Origin: Pectinophora gossypiella
Taxonomy: Eukaryota > Arthropoda > Insecta > Lepidoptera > Gelechiidae
Reading direction: 5' to 3'
Assembly: GCF_024362695.1 (NCBI RefSeq)
Contig: NC_065407.1
Span: 4,650,001-4,714,000 of the forward strand
Length of the DNA stretch: 64,000 nt
The position numbers and the translations under genes are program-made. The notes under the pieces are model-generated. The model was not told the DNA's origin, did no database searches, and worked only from the letters and a program-made list of their open reading frames with translations. Position 1 is the first letter of the stretch; the number at the start of each line of letters is the position of its first letter. This document shows positions 49,436-59,784 of the stretch, piece by piece.

Positions 49436-50853
49436 CGGCGGAATGGTGTCTTACATCGAATACAATCTAGATCGCTTACAGATCCTTTAGATATGGTGAG
49501 GTTAATATAAACAAAGGGGCGTCTCTACACCTTCGACTGTTTCTAAAAGTTAGTAAGTCTACTCCTTGATTTCTCAAGTAGTATTTTTACGTATCATAAA
49601 ATACCTATCTAGTTTGATTTTTATACGGCTTATACTTTCTATCTTTCGTCTACTAACATACCTAATTATAATATTTATTTATTTATGACTATCTATTCAC
49701 CTTGTTTATATATATCGATATTACATTTATGTATCTACATTGATTTTACATTGATTTATAGATGCATACACAACCCCGCCCTATTTTCTTAGTACCGCCT
49801 TCGTGTAAGGATACCTTTATAGGGTAGAAATGAGGTAGTCATTTGTAAAAATGTTTAATGAAAAGCCATTGCTTGAACAAGCTACGAGGTATTGAGGTAA
49901 AGCACAAACATTTCAACGCTAAACCTTTTGACTGTAAAAATAAATTAAGCACGACGCCAGGTAATAGAAAAAACCTTAACATTTTTCATGAATAGAGAAA
50001 AGAGAACGATAGAAATAATTTATTTTCTAAAAAAAAAATTGTATTATGGAGAGCTTAAGAATCTTGAGAGACCGCGTATAGTTATTATAGTATATAAGTA
50101 GCTATATATTTCGAATATATTATTTCACCTATTTAAAAATATATTATTCGACCTACGTTACCTAGGTTTATTAAATTTTTGTAGGTATTGTTATTCAATT
50201 TGCAACTCAATTTTATTCTTAACAAGATTGGAAATTAACTCCACATTAATATATGTTTATATGTATTTGAAAATACAGACTGGCATTCTAAGTTGTCTTT
50301 CACACAAAAACACATTGCTCATATTGAGCAGTATTAAATTGAAACTTAAAAAAATAAAATGTATTACAATAACATACGGAAATATCTCAACAATACCTTT
50401 TGAAGTAGAACATAATAGACTTAGAATTTATACGGGTTAAAGCTTCGTTTTGCTTCTCAAATGTCAAGATATTCTTTAGAAAAGCACTCCGTTTCGTCTT
50501 GATAAATAAAATTTATTTTTAGTTTAATCAGTAACGTCTCTCGAAAAATTAAATTCGAAGAATTGGCTATTAAATAAAAGTATAACATACAAGGAGACTA
50601 TGAATAGAAACTTCCAGGAAAATACTAGTTTCAGTTCAATGGCATCTTCGTATCAAATATAGATAAACAAAAAAGTAGGTTATTAATAGTATCTATCAGT
50701 CCTAGTGTAGTTGTCCCACTCCTGATTCAGAGGCGGTCTGTGCCCAGCATTTCTGTTTGTTTGAGTGTGCTTTTATAAATAGTATGAAACAAAGTTTAAG
50801 TCTCAACAATGTAATTTATTTTCCCAGATACGCCTAGAGGCATTTATTCCTGA
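49436..50853. other. No gene; A/T-rich
   Basis: No repeat recognised except an S2-like scrap near 50710-50750. Confidence 0.45.
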
Positions 50854-51052
50854 CTAGCTTTTGCCCGCGACTTCGTCCGCGTGGCGTGTTATATAAGAGA
50901 GAGATCTTTGTGTGTGTGGGAGTGCATATCAAATTTCAAGCATCTAACTTATGCAGTTTAGATTTTTTCATACAATTTTTTTCCCAATAACTCCCATTTT
51001 TCAAAATACAGCCAAAAATAAACTTTATATTTACTAAGGTATGCATGCATGC

Positions 51053-51245
51053 TAGATTGAATCAATTGATTGAATTGATTTTTTTTTAATTGATTGTTCA
51101 TTGAGTTTTAATTTTAATACACACTTCCTCTCTTCCCTTCAACGTTGCTGTGCCCTACAGGGTCCATGTTTTAGTTCCTATGCCTATGTAACACCCCATT
51201 GTACTACATGGAATGCAATAAATAATTTAATTGAATTGAATTGAA
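51053..51245 (+). mobile_element. LINE/SINE 3' tail with TTGAA repeats inside the Helitron-like element
   Basis: A stretch ending in GCAATAAATAATTTAATTG and then repeated TTGAATTGAA interrupts the first part of the tandem array. The short-repeat tail and AATAAA are typical of RTE-type retroposon ends. It is flanked on both sides by diverged array sequence. Confidence 0.45.
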
Positions 51246-51249
51246 AACA

Positions 51250-52550
51250 TCTATCTTACGCGGTTTCGATTTTTTCATACAAATGTTTTTTTCCCGCTAA
51301 CTCCCGTTTCCGTGGGAATTTTGCAATATCCTGTTGCAACTAAGGTTTAAGTTAACTAAGGTACCTGCATGCCACATTTCAAGCGTCTAACTTAAGCGAT
51401 TTAGATTTTTCATACAAAAGGATTTTCCCGCTAATTTCCGTTCCCGTGGGAATTCCGGGAATTCCTTTCTTAGTGCTACGGTACCTAAACTATGTCCCTT
51501 CCAAATTTCAAATGCCTACATTTAGCCGTTCAGGCTATGCGTTGATATGTCAGTCACTGAGTCAGTCAGTTTCTCCTTTTATTTAGATTTGATTTTTTCA
51601 TACAAATGTTTTTTCCCGCTAACTACCGTTCCCGTGGGAATTTTGTAATATCCTGTTGCAACTAAGCTTTAAGTTTACTAAAGTACCTGCATGCCAAATT
51701 TCAAACGTCTAACTTGAGTGGTTTAGATTTTTCATACAAAAGGATTTTCCCGCTAATTCCCGTTCCCGTGGGAATTTCGGGAATTCCTTTCTTAGTACAC
51801 CTCTACGGTGTCTAAGGTACTTGCGTGCCAAATTTTAAACATCTTACTTGAATGGTTTAGATTTTTCATACAAAAGGATTTTCCCGTTAATTCCCGTTCC
51901 CGTGGGAATTTCGGGAATTCCTTTCTTAGTGCACCTCCACGGTACCTAAGGTACCTGCATGACAAATTTCAAACGTCTAACTTGAGTGGTTTAGATTTTT
52001 CATACAAAAGGATTTTCCCGCTAATTCCCGTTCTCGTGAGAATTTCGGGAATTCCTTTCTTAGTGCACCTCCACGGTACCTAAGGTATCTGCATGCTAAA
52101 TTTCAAATGTCTAACTTGAGTGGTTTAGATTTTTCATACAAAAGGATTTTCCCGCTAATTCCCGTTCCCGTGGGAATTTCGGGAATTCCTTTCTTAGTAC
52201 ACCTCTACGGTATCTAAGGTACCTGCATGACAAATTTCAAACATCTAACTTGAATGGTTTAGATTTTTCATACAAAAATATTTTTCCGCTAATTCCCGTT
52301 CCCGTGGGAATTTCGGGAATTCCTTTCTTAGTGCACCTCTACGTTATCTAAGGTACCTGCATGCCAAATTTCAAAAGTCTAACTTGAGTGGTTTAGATTT
52401 TTCATACAAAAGGATTTTCCCGCTAATTCCCGTTCCCGTAGGAATTTCGGGAATTCCTTTCTTAGTGCACCTCTACGGTATCTAAGGTACCTGCATGCCA
52501 AATTTCAAACGTCTAACTTGAGTGGTTAAGATTTTTCATACAAAAGGATT
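51250..52550. repeat. Tandem array of about 134 bp units in the Helitron-like element
   Basis: The marker TTAGATTTTTCATACAAA recurs at 51401, 51722, 51858, 51991, 52125, 52259 and 52393, with variants near 51260, 51583 and 52526. Spacing is 133-139 bp for the last seven and looser (141, 182) in the older upstream units. Each unit holds nested palindromes: TTCCC...GGGAA inside TTCCCG...CGGGAA. The downstream units are nearly identical, so expansion was recent at that end. Confidence 0.9.
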
Positions 52551-52683
52551 TCCCTTCACTACTCTGCTCCTATTGATTGTAGCGTGATGAAAAGTATACT
52601 ATAACCTGTCCAAGAGTGTGAAGAATAATTGTACCAAGTTTCATTAAAATCCGTCCAGTAGTTTTTGTTTCTATAAGGAACAT

Positions 52684-52734
<51 letters not shown>
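52684..52734. repeat. CAGA tetranucleotide microsatellite
   Basis: About 12 perfect CAGA units lie just inside one end of the Helitron-like element, following TTTGTTTCTATAAGGAACATA. Confidence 0.95.
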
Positions 52735-52736
<2 letters not shown>

Positions 52737-53072
52737 AATTTTACTGATTGCATTTTTGGCATCAGTATCGATCACTTATCACCCCCTGATAGTTATTTTG
52801 AAAAAATATTTAATGTACAGAATTGACCTCTCTACAGATTTATTATAAGTATAGATTTGTCATAGTAAAAAAACTCGGCACTACACATTTGTCTGGGTAA
52901 TGAAATGTCATCCGTAGCAAAAGGGAGTAAAAAAAAAATGAAATCCATACCTACACGATATTGTCGACGCAAAAGTAGTCGTTCGTATGTTTATCATCAT
53001 GATTATGTTCGTATGGTCATGCCTAAACCATTAGACCAATTTGAACGACATAACTATACTATATTTTTATCT

Positions 53073-53372
53073 CATCATCATCATCACCAGCCCATTAACG
53101 TCCCCACTGCTGGGGCACGGGCCTTCCCTACGGATGGATAGGGAGATCGGGCCTTAAACCACCACGCGGACCCAGTGCGGATTGGTGGTTATTAACGACT
53201 GCTAATGCAGCCGGGACCAACGGCTTAACGTGCCTTCCGAAGCACGGAGGAGCTCGAGATGAAAACCTTTTTTTTCTGTGGTCACCCATCCTATGACCGG
53301 CCTTTGCGAAAGTTGTTTAACTTCAACAATCGCAAATCGAGCGCGTTAACCGCTGCGCAACCGAGCTCCTCG
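53073..53372 (-). mobile_element. S3 SINE with tRNA-like and 5S-rRNA-like head, full length
   Basis: Read on the minus strand: GTTGCGCAGCGGTTAACGC (A-box-like), then GAAGTTAAACAACTTTCG and GGTCATAGGATGGGTGACC (53281-53325), which resemble the internal promoter of 5S rRNA, then the shared core (53214-53252), a specific body and a GATGATGATGA tail. A 12 bp perfect duplication ATATTTTTATCT lies at 53061-53072 and 53373-53384. Confidence 0.85.
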
Positions 53373-53644
53373 ATATTTTTATCTAGGTAGTATTAAATAG
53401 AACGGCATGGTATAATGTCTAAACTATATAAATGAATAGTAACACCTTAATGAAAGCAGGCCTCTAATGAGGGGGACTGTCTGCGCGCCACTTAAACCAA
53501 GTCAAACAACTAACTGCTGCTGCTCCTGCTGCTGTTTAACTGCTTATGATCAGTCGACAGATCGCATGTTTGGGCACAAAAATGAAAAAAAAAAAAAATA
53601 GAACGGCTAGTTCCGTAAAATATGCGATTATATTGCAATAAAGA

Positions 53645-53803
53645 TAACGCACATTCCCGAGAAATGCATTTTTGGATCTGACCTAACTTGTATTGGGCTG
53701 GTTTTCCCTTTGCGGATTGGAAGGTCAGACATTCGCTTCTGCAAAAAATCGGTCCTGTCAAATCTTTAGGTTAGGTAAGCGGAGCCTGTAAAAACAGACC
53801 ACT
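53645..53803 (+). mobile_element. S4 SINE 3' half
   Basis: ACATTCCCGAGAAATGCATT to TAGGTTAGGTAAGCGGAGCC in plus orientation; the head is missing. Confidence 0.75.
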
Positions 53804-53842
53804 AGCATTGTCTGACGATTTCAATAAAATAACATTTAAAAC

Positions 53843-54101
53843 GACCTTCTTGGTCTAGAGTTAGACGCGTCGAGGCGAAGCCTTGGGCTCACGATCTGGA
53901 GGTCCGGGTTCGATTCCCGATGGGGACATTGTCGAAAAATCTTTGTGAGACTGTTCTTTCTTTGGCAGGGACATTGCAGGCTGATTCACCTGATTGTCCG
54001 AAAAAGTAAGACGATTCCATGCTTCCGGGCTGCTAGTTGAAAACACCACCAACCCGCAGTGAAGCAAGAGGGGAGGCCTGTGCCCAGTAGTGGGAGGTAT
54101 A
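53843..54101 (+). mobile_element. S2 SINE with deleted core, split by two M1 MITEs
   Basis: Head with B box GGGTTCGATTCCC, body with TTCACCTGATTGTCCG, a core shortened to CCATGCTTCCGGGCTGC, then the S2 tail up to GGGAGGTATA. S2 resumes at 54592 (TAGGCTGTTTTTGTTACG). Confidence 0.8.
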
Positions 54102-54328
54102 CAGGGTGTTAGTGACATCGTAACGAAAACTTTGAGGGGTGATTCAGGCCATGATTCTGAGTTGATATCAAGTAGAAATTTCCGTCGCAAAAGTATGGAT
54201 TGGAAAATAATTAAAAAGAAAAGAAAAATTTTCATGAATTTTTTGACACGAAATTTCACTTGATATCAACTCAGAATCATGGTCTGAACCATCCCCCTCA
54301 GTATTCGTTACGGTGTCACTAACACCCA
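54102..54328. mobile_element. M1 MITE, full length, in S2
   Basis: CAGGGTGTTAGTGACATCG ... CGGTGTCACTAACACCCA, TA at 54100-54101 and 54329-54330. Confidence 0.88.
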
Positions 54329-54361
54329 TACCTACTTATATGGCTACCGTATGTACTTGTA

Positions 54362-54589
54362 CGGGGTGTAAGTGTCATCGTAACGAATACTGAGATGGAT
54401 GATTTATCTGATTATTCTGAGTTAATATCAAGTGGAATTTTCCATCGCAAAAGTATAGAATTGAAAATAATTTAAAAAAACTAAGAAAAAATCATGAATT
54501 TTGCGATAGAAAATTCCACTTAATTTTAACTCAGAATCATGGTCTGAATCAACCCCCTCAGTATTCGTTACGATGTCACTAACACCCAG
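54362..54589. mobile_element. M1 MITE, full length, second at the same S2 site
   Basis: CGGGGTGTAAGTGTCATCG ... CGATGTCACTAACACCCAG, TA at 54360-54361 and 54590-54591, 29 bp after the previous M1. Confidence 0.85.
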
Positions 54590-54827
54590 TATAGGCTGTT
54601 TTTGTTACGTTATGTAAATATAATATTTTACAATATCATCAATACTCGGTATGATTTAAATCTGTCAAAGTACGTAAGCTAGTGTTACGACGGTCATTAG
54701 TAGAGAGTCGGTCGATATTTCCCACCGGGTTAAGCAGAGACTACTGAATTCCATTTGCTTCAATCCTGAAGAAGAAGTGTCTCTTGCTTCCTCCACATTC
54801 ATCAACCAATGGTGTGACCATTCCACG

Positions 54828-54908
54828 GAAAATTCCATTTGATGTTAACTCAAAATCATGAGCTAAGTCATCCCCCTCAGTATTCAGTACGTTGTCACTA
54901 ACACCCTG
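54828..54908. mobile_element. M1 MITE right half
   Basis: CGGAAAATTCCATTTGATG to GTCACTAACACCCTG then TA. Confidence 0.65.
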
Positions 54909-57900
54909 TAGGTATATTTGTAAACATGTATTAACCCCTTAAATGCCGGAACGCGGATCTCGACCAGACACAATGTAAAATCTATTGTGTGTGGTATCTC
55001 GGCATATGAGAGGTTAAGACCAAGTGACCAAAATACTCAAGTCATAACGTATGACAATAACTCATTGGATAATTCAATAGAAAAGGATCTGATGACGTCA
55101 ACTATCAAGAAGACCAAATAAAATAATGACCCGAAAAGTTCCAACTTAGGCAAACACATAAATTGTTTCCACAGGACCATCCTTTAGTCGAACAAACTGA
55201 TAACTTCCTTGACAACCTTCGTGATCCTTATAACAAGCGCAAGAAGTTCAATTTCCAGTGTCGTTTGGGAAATCTTTAGTCCCAGCCAAATAGCTACATA
55301 TTTCCACTTGCATTCAATGTGGGCTTTGTTCGAGATAACTAAGGTGTATTTTGGGGTAAATTGTTGCATTTTTAACAGTGTTTACGTGTAACCATCTCGT
55401 AAGGAAAGACAAGATAATTTATTATGGGTCAGTAACCACTTTTTTCGCACCCTTTGACTGTTTGTTTTAGAAAGTATTCCGTTTACTTGTTTTTTGTGGA
55501 TCTACCGAATGATGTACGAGGTAACAGGTTGCCTACTTTATTGTGTTTTCTTAGTTATATGTTAAGTTAGAAAATAAATTTCCGGCAAGGTGAGGTGTCT
55601 ACAACGTAGTCACAAGCTACGACTACGCTATATTTTCGTAGCAGCTACGAAATACTACGTATCTATACGAAGGATTTGTGCCACAGAGCACAAAATTTTT
55701 TACGCAACACAAACCATTTTATCGTATGGAACCCCACACTCGGTGATGAGTAGATACAATTAGGGCAGATTTTTCAATAAATTATAAAATTTGGTATGAA
55801 AAAATCTTTATTCTAAGAATAGCCGCTTTCTTACTATTGAGAAATGGCCCTTTATGGTTAATATACCCCCAGTAGGTAAGACTAGCGCAGTGTGGACTTA
55901 TAATACAGTCTTTTTATACTGTGGCTTAATCAATAAAATAATGTAGTTTTTGTTTTGAATATATTCTTTTTGATTTAAAAATGCTACGCCGTCAAGAGCG
56001 TGGCTCTTATGCGAAGTGAAATGGAATAATATAATATTGACTTAAATCTGATGCTTATGATTGGATTGGATATGATTAGTTATTTGTATTACCTTAAGAG
56101 TTAAAGATAATCTTCATCTCAGAAGCAATATTGCAATTTAACATTTACGCGTATAATAAAAGTAAGTGCGCAATAAAAACAAAATGACAAGTTGCAATAT
56201 TGATTTCTTAGATGAATAGCTTCGATGCACATTTACTCAGTCTCTGACATATAATAATGACTTACTCAATAATATAATTAGAATATAAAATGAACATTGA
56301 ATTAATATTAAAAATATATAAATTACTAAGTACTGATATCATTTAAGTTAATGATAATGATATTACTATGAATATATTTGCATTTGTCACAGTGTCGATA
56401 CGGATCAAAAGTCAAAGGTGGAACACATTTACCGAGAAAATACCTATTTACCATGGTCTTGAAAGGGTATAAATAAACACCCTCTCAATAAATACAAAGA
56501 GTTTTAATAGGCCAACATTCAGATGAGCTTTGAGCTTAAAACTAATTAAATAGACTTTATTTTGTAACATCTAACCTTTATCAAACACGCTTAACCCGAT
56601 GTCTGTATAAATTATACGCTTCAAATAATTGAAATTCGTAAATCACAAAGCTTAAACCCTTCCAATTTTATACTCATTCAAGTATTTCTGGTACAGTACC
56701 AGAAATTTAAAGAAAGAAAAAATATATTTAATAAATTACAAATAAAAACCTGAGCGTATTAGCACAATTAATTCTAAAACATTCAAACGAAAATTACAAT
56801 TTAAAACTTAAACGTAATGTATTACGTACGTTTGTTGTATTTATTTAAATATTTCTTATACTTAATAATATTACCAAAACCTGATTTATTTTTAAAATTG
56901 AGTCATTAATATTAACATTCATTTGTGTTTCTACCTGTTTTGATGAAGATTGATTCACCTATTTATCAGCACAAAGAGAAATATTCCGGGAACGACGGCC
57001 GGTTATTTTTTTTTTAATTATTGGCGCATTTTAAATTTGTTAAGTAACTTATCTGCTTATAATCTAATTAGATTTTTTGGCACGCAGATTGACCCTACTA
57101 TCTCAGTCAAAACAGAAAGGCGTGGGCCACCGCGGTGCACAGAGAGGCTACGTACCTGTATTAATAATAATAATTTTATTGCCAAAAATGTGGGTACAAT
57201 TCTTTCCTTAAACATAGCTTAGTATTAGACACAGATATAAATATGTAGGTACCATAGCTGACTAACTATATGAATACTTGTATTACAGCCTATGATGCCG
57301 CTCTCCTGGATAATGTTACGTCAAGCTAGCTAGTGTACATACTTATGTTATCAAAACAAAGAAATACAGAAGTTTTTAATGAATGGCTTATTCAAAACAA
57401 AAAGACAAAAAGATCCTCTCTTTGTGTGGACCTTCGCTTTGTAAGAAAATGTATATGTGGTTGTGTCCATTGCAACGCATAGAGGCTACGCATGAATTGA
57501 AGTCATTGATACATGCGTGGCTTGCTCGAATAGGCGATTACATAGCTCAACGCTGTCGATGTGGGACTATGTTTCCACTGGAGTACACGAATATGACCCA
57601 TGACTATGTGAATGCCTCCTGCAATGAAGCCCCTGTCCGTGGCTTGTAGTGGCACGTGCGTAACCTGTCCGTGCGCCGTGTCACGTTATGTATTATCATG
57701 TATACCCGCGACTATCATGTATAACAGTGACAACTAATAAATAATTATAAAAAAACTACAATAATCATAAAATAGAATAATCATTTTGCACGTTTCTAAA
57801 AACCACATTTATTTGTCACACCATTGTCCATTTTTTAGTTATTGGAAAATACATTTTTGGTTATAAAATGTTTGTTTTTTAATAAGTATTATTTAAGTAC

Positions 57901-57960
57901 TGAAAAGATGTAAAACTATTAATTTAATTATTTAGTGGCCCCGATTCCTGCAGACACCGC
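54909..57960. other. No gene; A/T-rich with an M3 copy
   Basis: CTACG/CGTAG cluster at 55603-55657 and a reverse scrap of U near 55985-56015. Confidence 0.45.
56116..56232. mobile_element. M3 MITE, diverged
   Basis: GAAGCAATATTGCAATTTAA, AAAAGTAAGTGCGCAAT, and AGCTTCGATGC on the other arm. A short M3 scrap also lies at 5140-5190. Confidence 0.65.
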
Positions 57961-58288
57961 CTAATTTTATTTAAAGTTATATCCGTCATTTTCATATCCG
58001 TCGAAAAGGAAAGGGACGGATGATTCACAGCTCTTAATTTTAGGAAGAATGAGTGAATGAACGAATAACCCGGGCGAATCAAAAGGTACGTCGCTGGTAC
58101 GCAATCCGTTTGACGTGCTGTCTACTTAACTGTGTCGGGTTATTGACGGATGTAAAATTTTTAGACGGTTGGTTTAGATTTGTGCTTAAAATTGACGTGT
58201 GTTCCATAAATTTTATGCTTGTCGATTACCCGTCCCTTTCCTTTTCGGCGGATAAGAAAATGACAGATATAACTTAAAATAAAATTAG
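57961..58288. mobile_element. MITE with about 60 bp terminal inverted repeats
   Basis: CTAATTTTATTTAAAGTTAT and the inverted ATAACTTAAAATAAAATTAG at the ends, arms continuing through CGAAAAGGAAAGGGACGG. A TA duplication is possible. The middle is unique, with no coding. Confidence 0.85.
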
Positions 58289-58691
58289 ATGGTATTTATA
58301 GGAATTAGCACCATTGTTAAAAGACAATGACCATAACTGTATGAGACCCGTCCCCCTTTTCCAACAGATACTTTATACGTGTAAGTAGTTTCATTAGTGT
58401 CTATAAAAGAGCTTCAAACAATGATGTACCAGGCGGTGCCCAAAATTATACTTAAAAACCCGAATTCCGGCTAATCGCCGCGTATTTCAAGAAAGTCGTC
58501 ATAGCACAAAAATATCAACTCGCTAAGACGCTTCGAAAAATATATGTCTGAAATCTGTTGGTGAAGGGGGACGTTTTGACTCATTGTCCTTTATAATATT
58601 ATGAGATAAACTGACTGTTAGACTGTAAGATACTAAACTGACTGTCAATTTGTTGACTCAGAATGAACACGTGCAACTTGTTTGTCACGTC

Positions 58692-59295
58692 CTATAAAAG
58701 GACAGCGCAGGTAGCATTCGATTCTCTCTCGACCTCGCCGGCGGCTCACCGGATTGACTTACTGGACTGACGCCGTGCTGGTTGTTTATGGGTTCTATCC
58801 CCTCTTCCTTCGTCTTTCGTCTTCTTCATCTTCTTTGTAAATATATGTAAGTACGTTTATTTACTTACTACTATCTATGTATATCTATCTGTCTTTTCTC
58901 TTCCCCATAAACAACCACAAAATCTCTAATAGGACCTCCGCCGGCTTGAGCCGGTCCGAACCCTCGGACCTGTGCTCGCCGGCTCACACCTCGACCAAGA
59001 CTTGTGCCGCCTGCCTGGAATCGCTCACTGGGCCTCCCTGAACAGTCTCAGTGGGCTGATTCGCCGGCGGCACCACCGGACATAACACAGGGCTCACGGA
59101 GGGGCAAACCTCGCCCACCGTAGCCCGCCCCCGTGTCCCGACCGTATTTGCGGGCGGCGAGAGAAACCACACCAGGGAGGCACTGCCTCGAAGGTGTCCC
59201 CCCGCCGCGGGCTGCGCCCGCGACGAGACGACAACCAGATAGATTCGATTCATTCCGTGTCAGTCACTCGTAGAGTAAAGACCTCTGAATAAAAT
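58692..59295 (+). other. GC-rich block with TATA box and poly(A) signal
   Basis: TATAAAAGG at 58692-58700, a pyrimidine-rich stretch 30 bp later, an inverted pair GGTTGTTTATGGG / CCCATAAACAACC (about 58781 and 58904), a GC-rich island at 58930-59240, and AATAAA near 59289. It may be an LTR or LINE promoter region, or a short Pol II unit. Open frames are not convincing. Confidence 0.35.
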
Positions 59296-59475
59296 ATTCA
59301 AGTGGAAAAAGTATACGTGCCTATTATTCCAAATGTACCCTCCTACATGTATACCCATGACTATACCCATGCGTGGGTCTTCGTGTACTCAAATGGACAC
59401 GTGGTCAACGTTGTCAAACAAATTAATACACGCAGCTAAAATGCGCCGCGTGCCCATGCAAAGCATGCGCATGCT

Positions 59476-59784
59476 GAAGTGGTCCAGTGGTTGAGCGTTG
59501 GGTTCACGATCCGGAGGTCCTGGGTTCGATTCCCATCAGGGACATATCACAAAAATTACTTTGTGGTCCCTAGTTTGGTTAGAACATTACAGGCTGATCA
59601 CCAGATTGTCCGAAAGTAAGACGATCCGAGCTTCGGAAGGCACGTTAAGCCTTGCTCCCGGTTACTACTTACTGGTGTACGTAGTCGTTATATGAGTCAT
59701 GTCAAGGGCCTTTGGCGGCTCAATAGTAACCCCGACACCAGGGTTGATGAGGTTGGTAATTCACCTCACAACCCACACGATAGT
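59476..59784 (+). mobile_element. S1 SINE
   Basis: Head with A box (GTCCAGTGGTTGAGCG) and B box (GGGTTCGATTCCC), core and CACAACCCACACGATAG tail. No target duplication seen. Confidence 0.85.

Larger units (their letters stand above)
50854..52855 (-). mobile_element. Helitron-like non-autonomous element, about 2.0 kb
   Basis: On the minus strand the element starts with TCTATACTTATAATA after an A, and ends with a CG-rich region and AAAAGCTAG before a T. This is the A|TC...CTAG|T pattern of Helitrons, and I recall the TCTATACT and TTTGCCCGCGACTTCGTCC motifs as common ends in moth genomes. There are no terminal inverted repeats and no target duplication. Inside are a CAGA microsatellite, a tandem array of about 134 bp units and a LINE tail. 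No helicase or Rep coding is present. Confidence 0.6.

Noticed and set aside
51250..52550. CRISPR array
   Set aside because: Units are whole repeats of 133-139 bp without distinct spacers, and the context is a eukaryotic mobile element.
52559..52762. Minus-strand frame with repeated CLSV
   Set aside because: Translation of the CAGA microsatellite.
58984..59253. 89-codon minus-strand gene in the GC-rich block
   Set aside because: An open frame is expected from GC content; no family motif, and the TATA and poly(A) signals are on the opposite strand.
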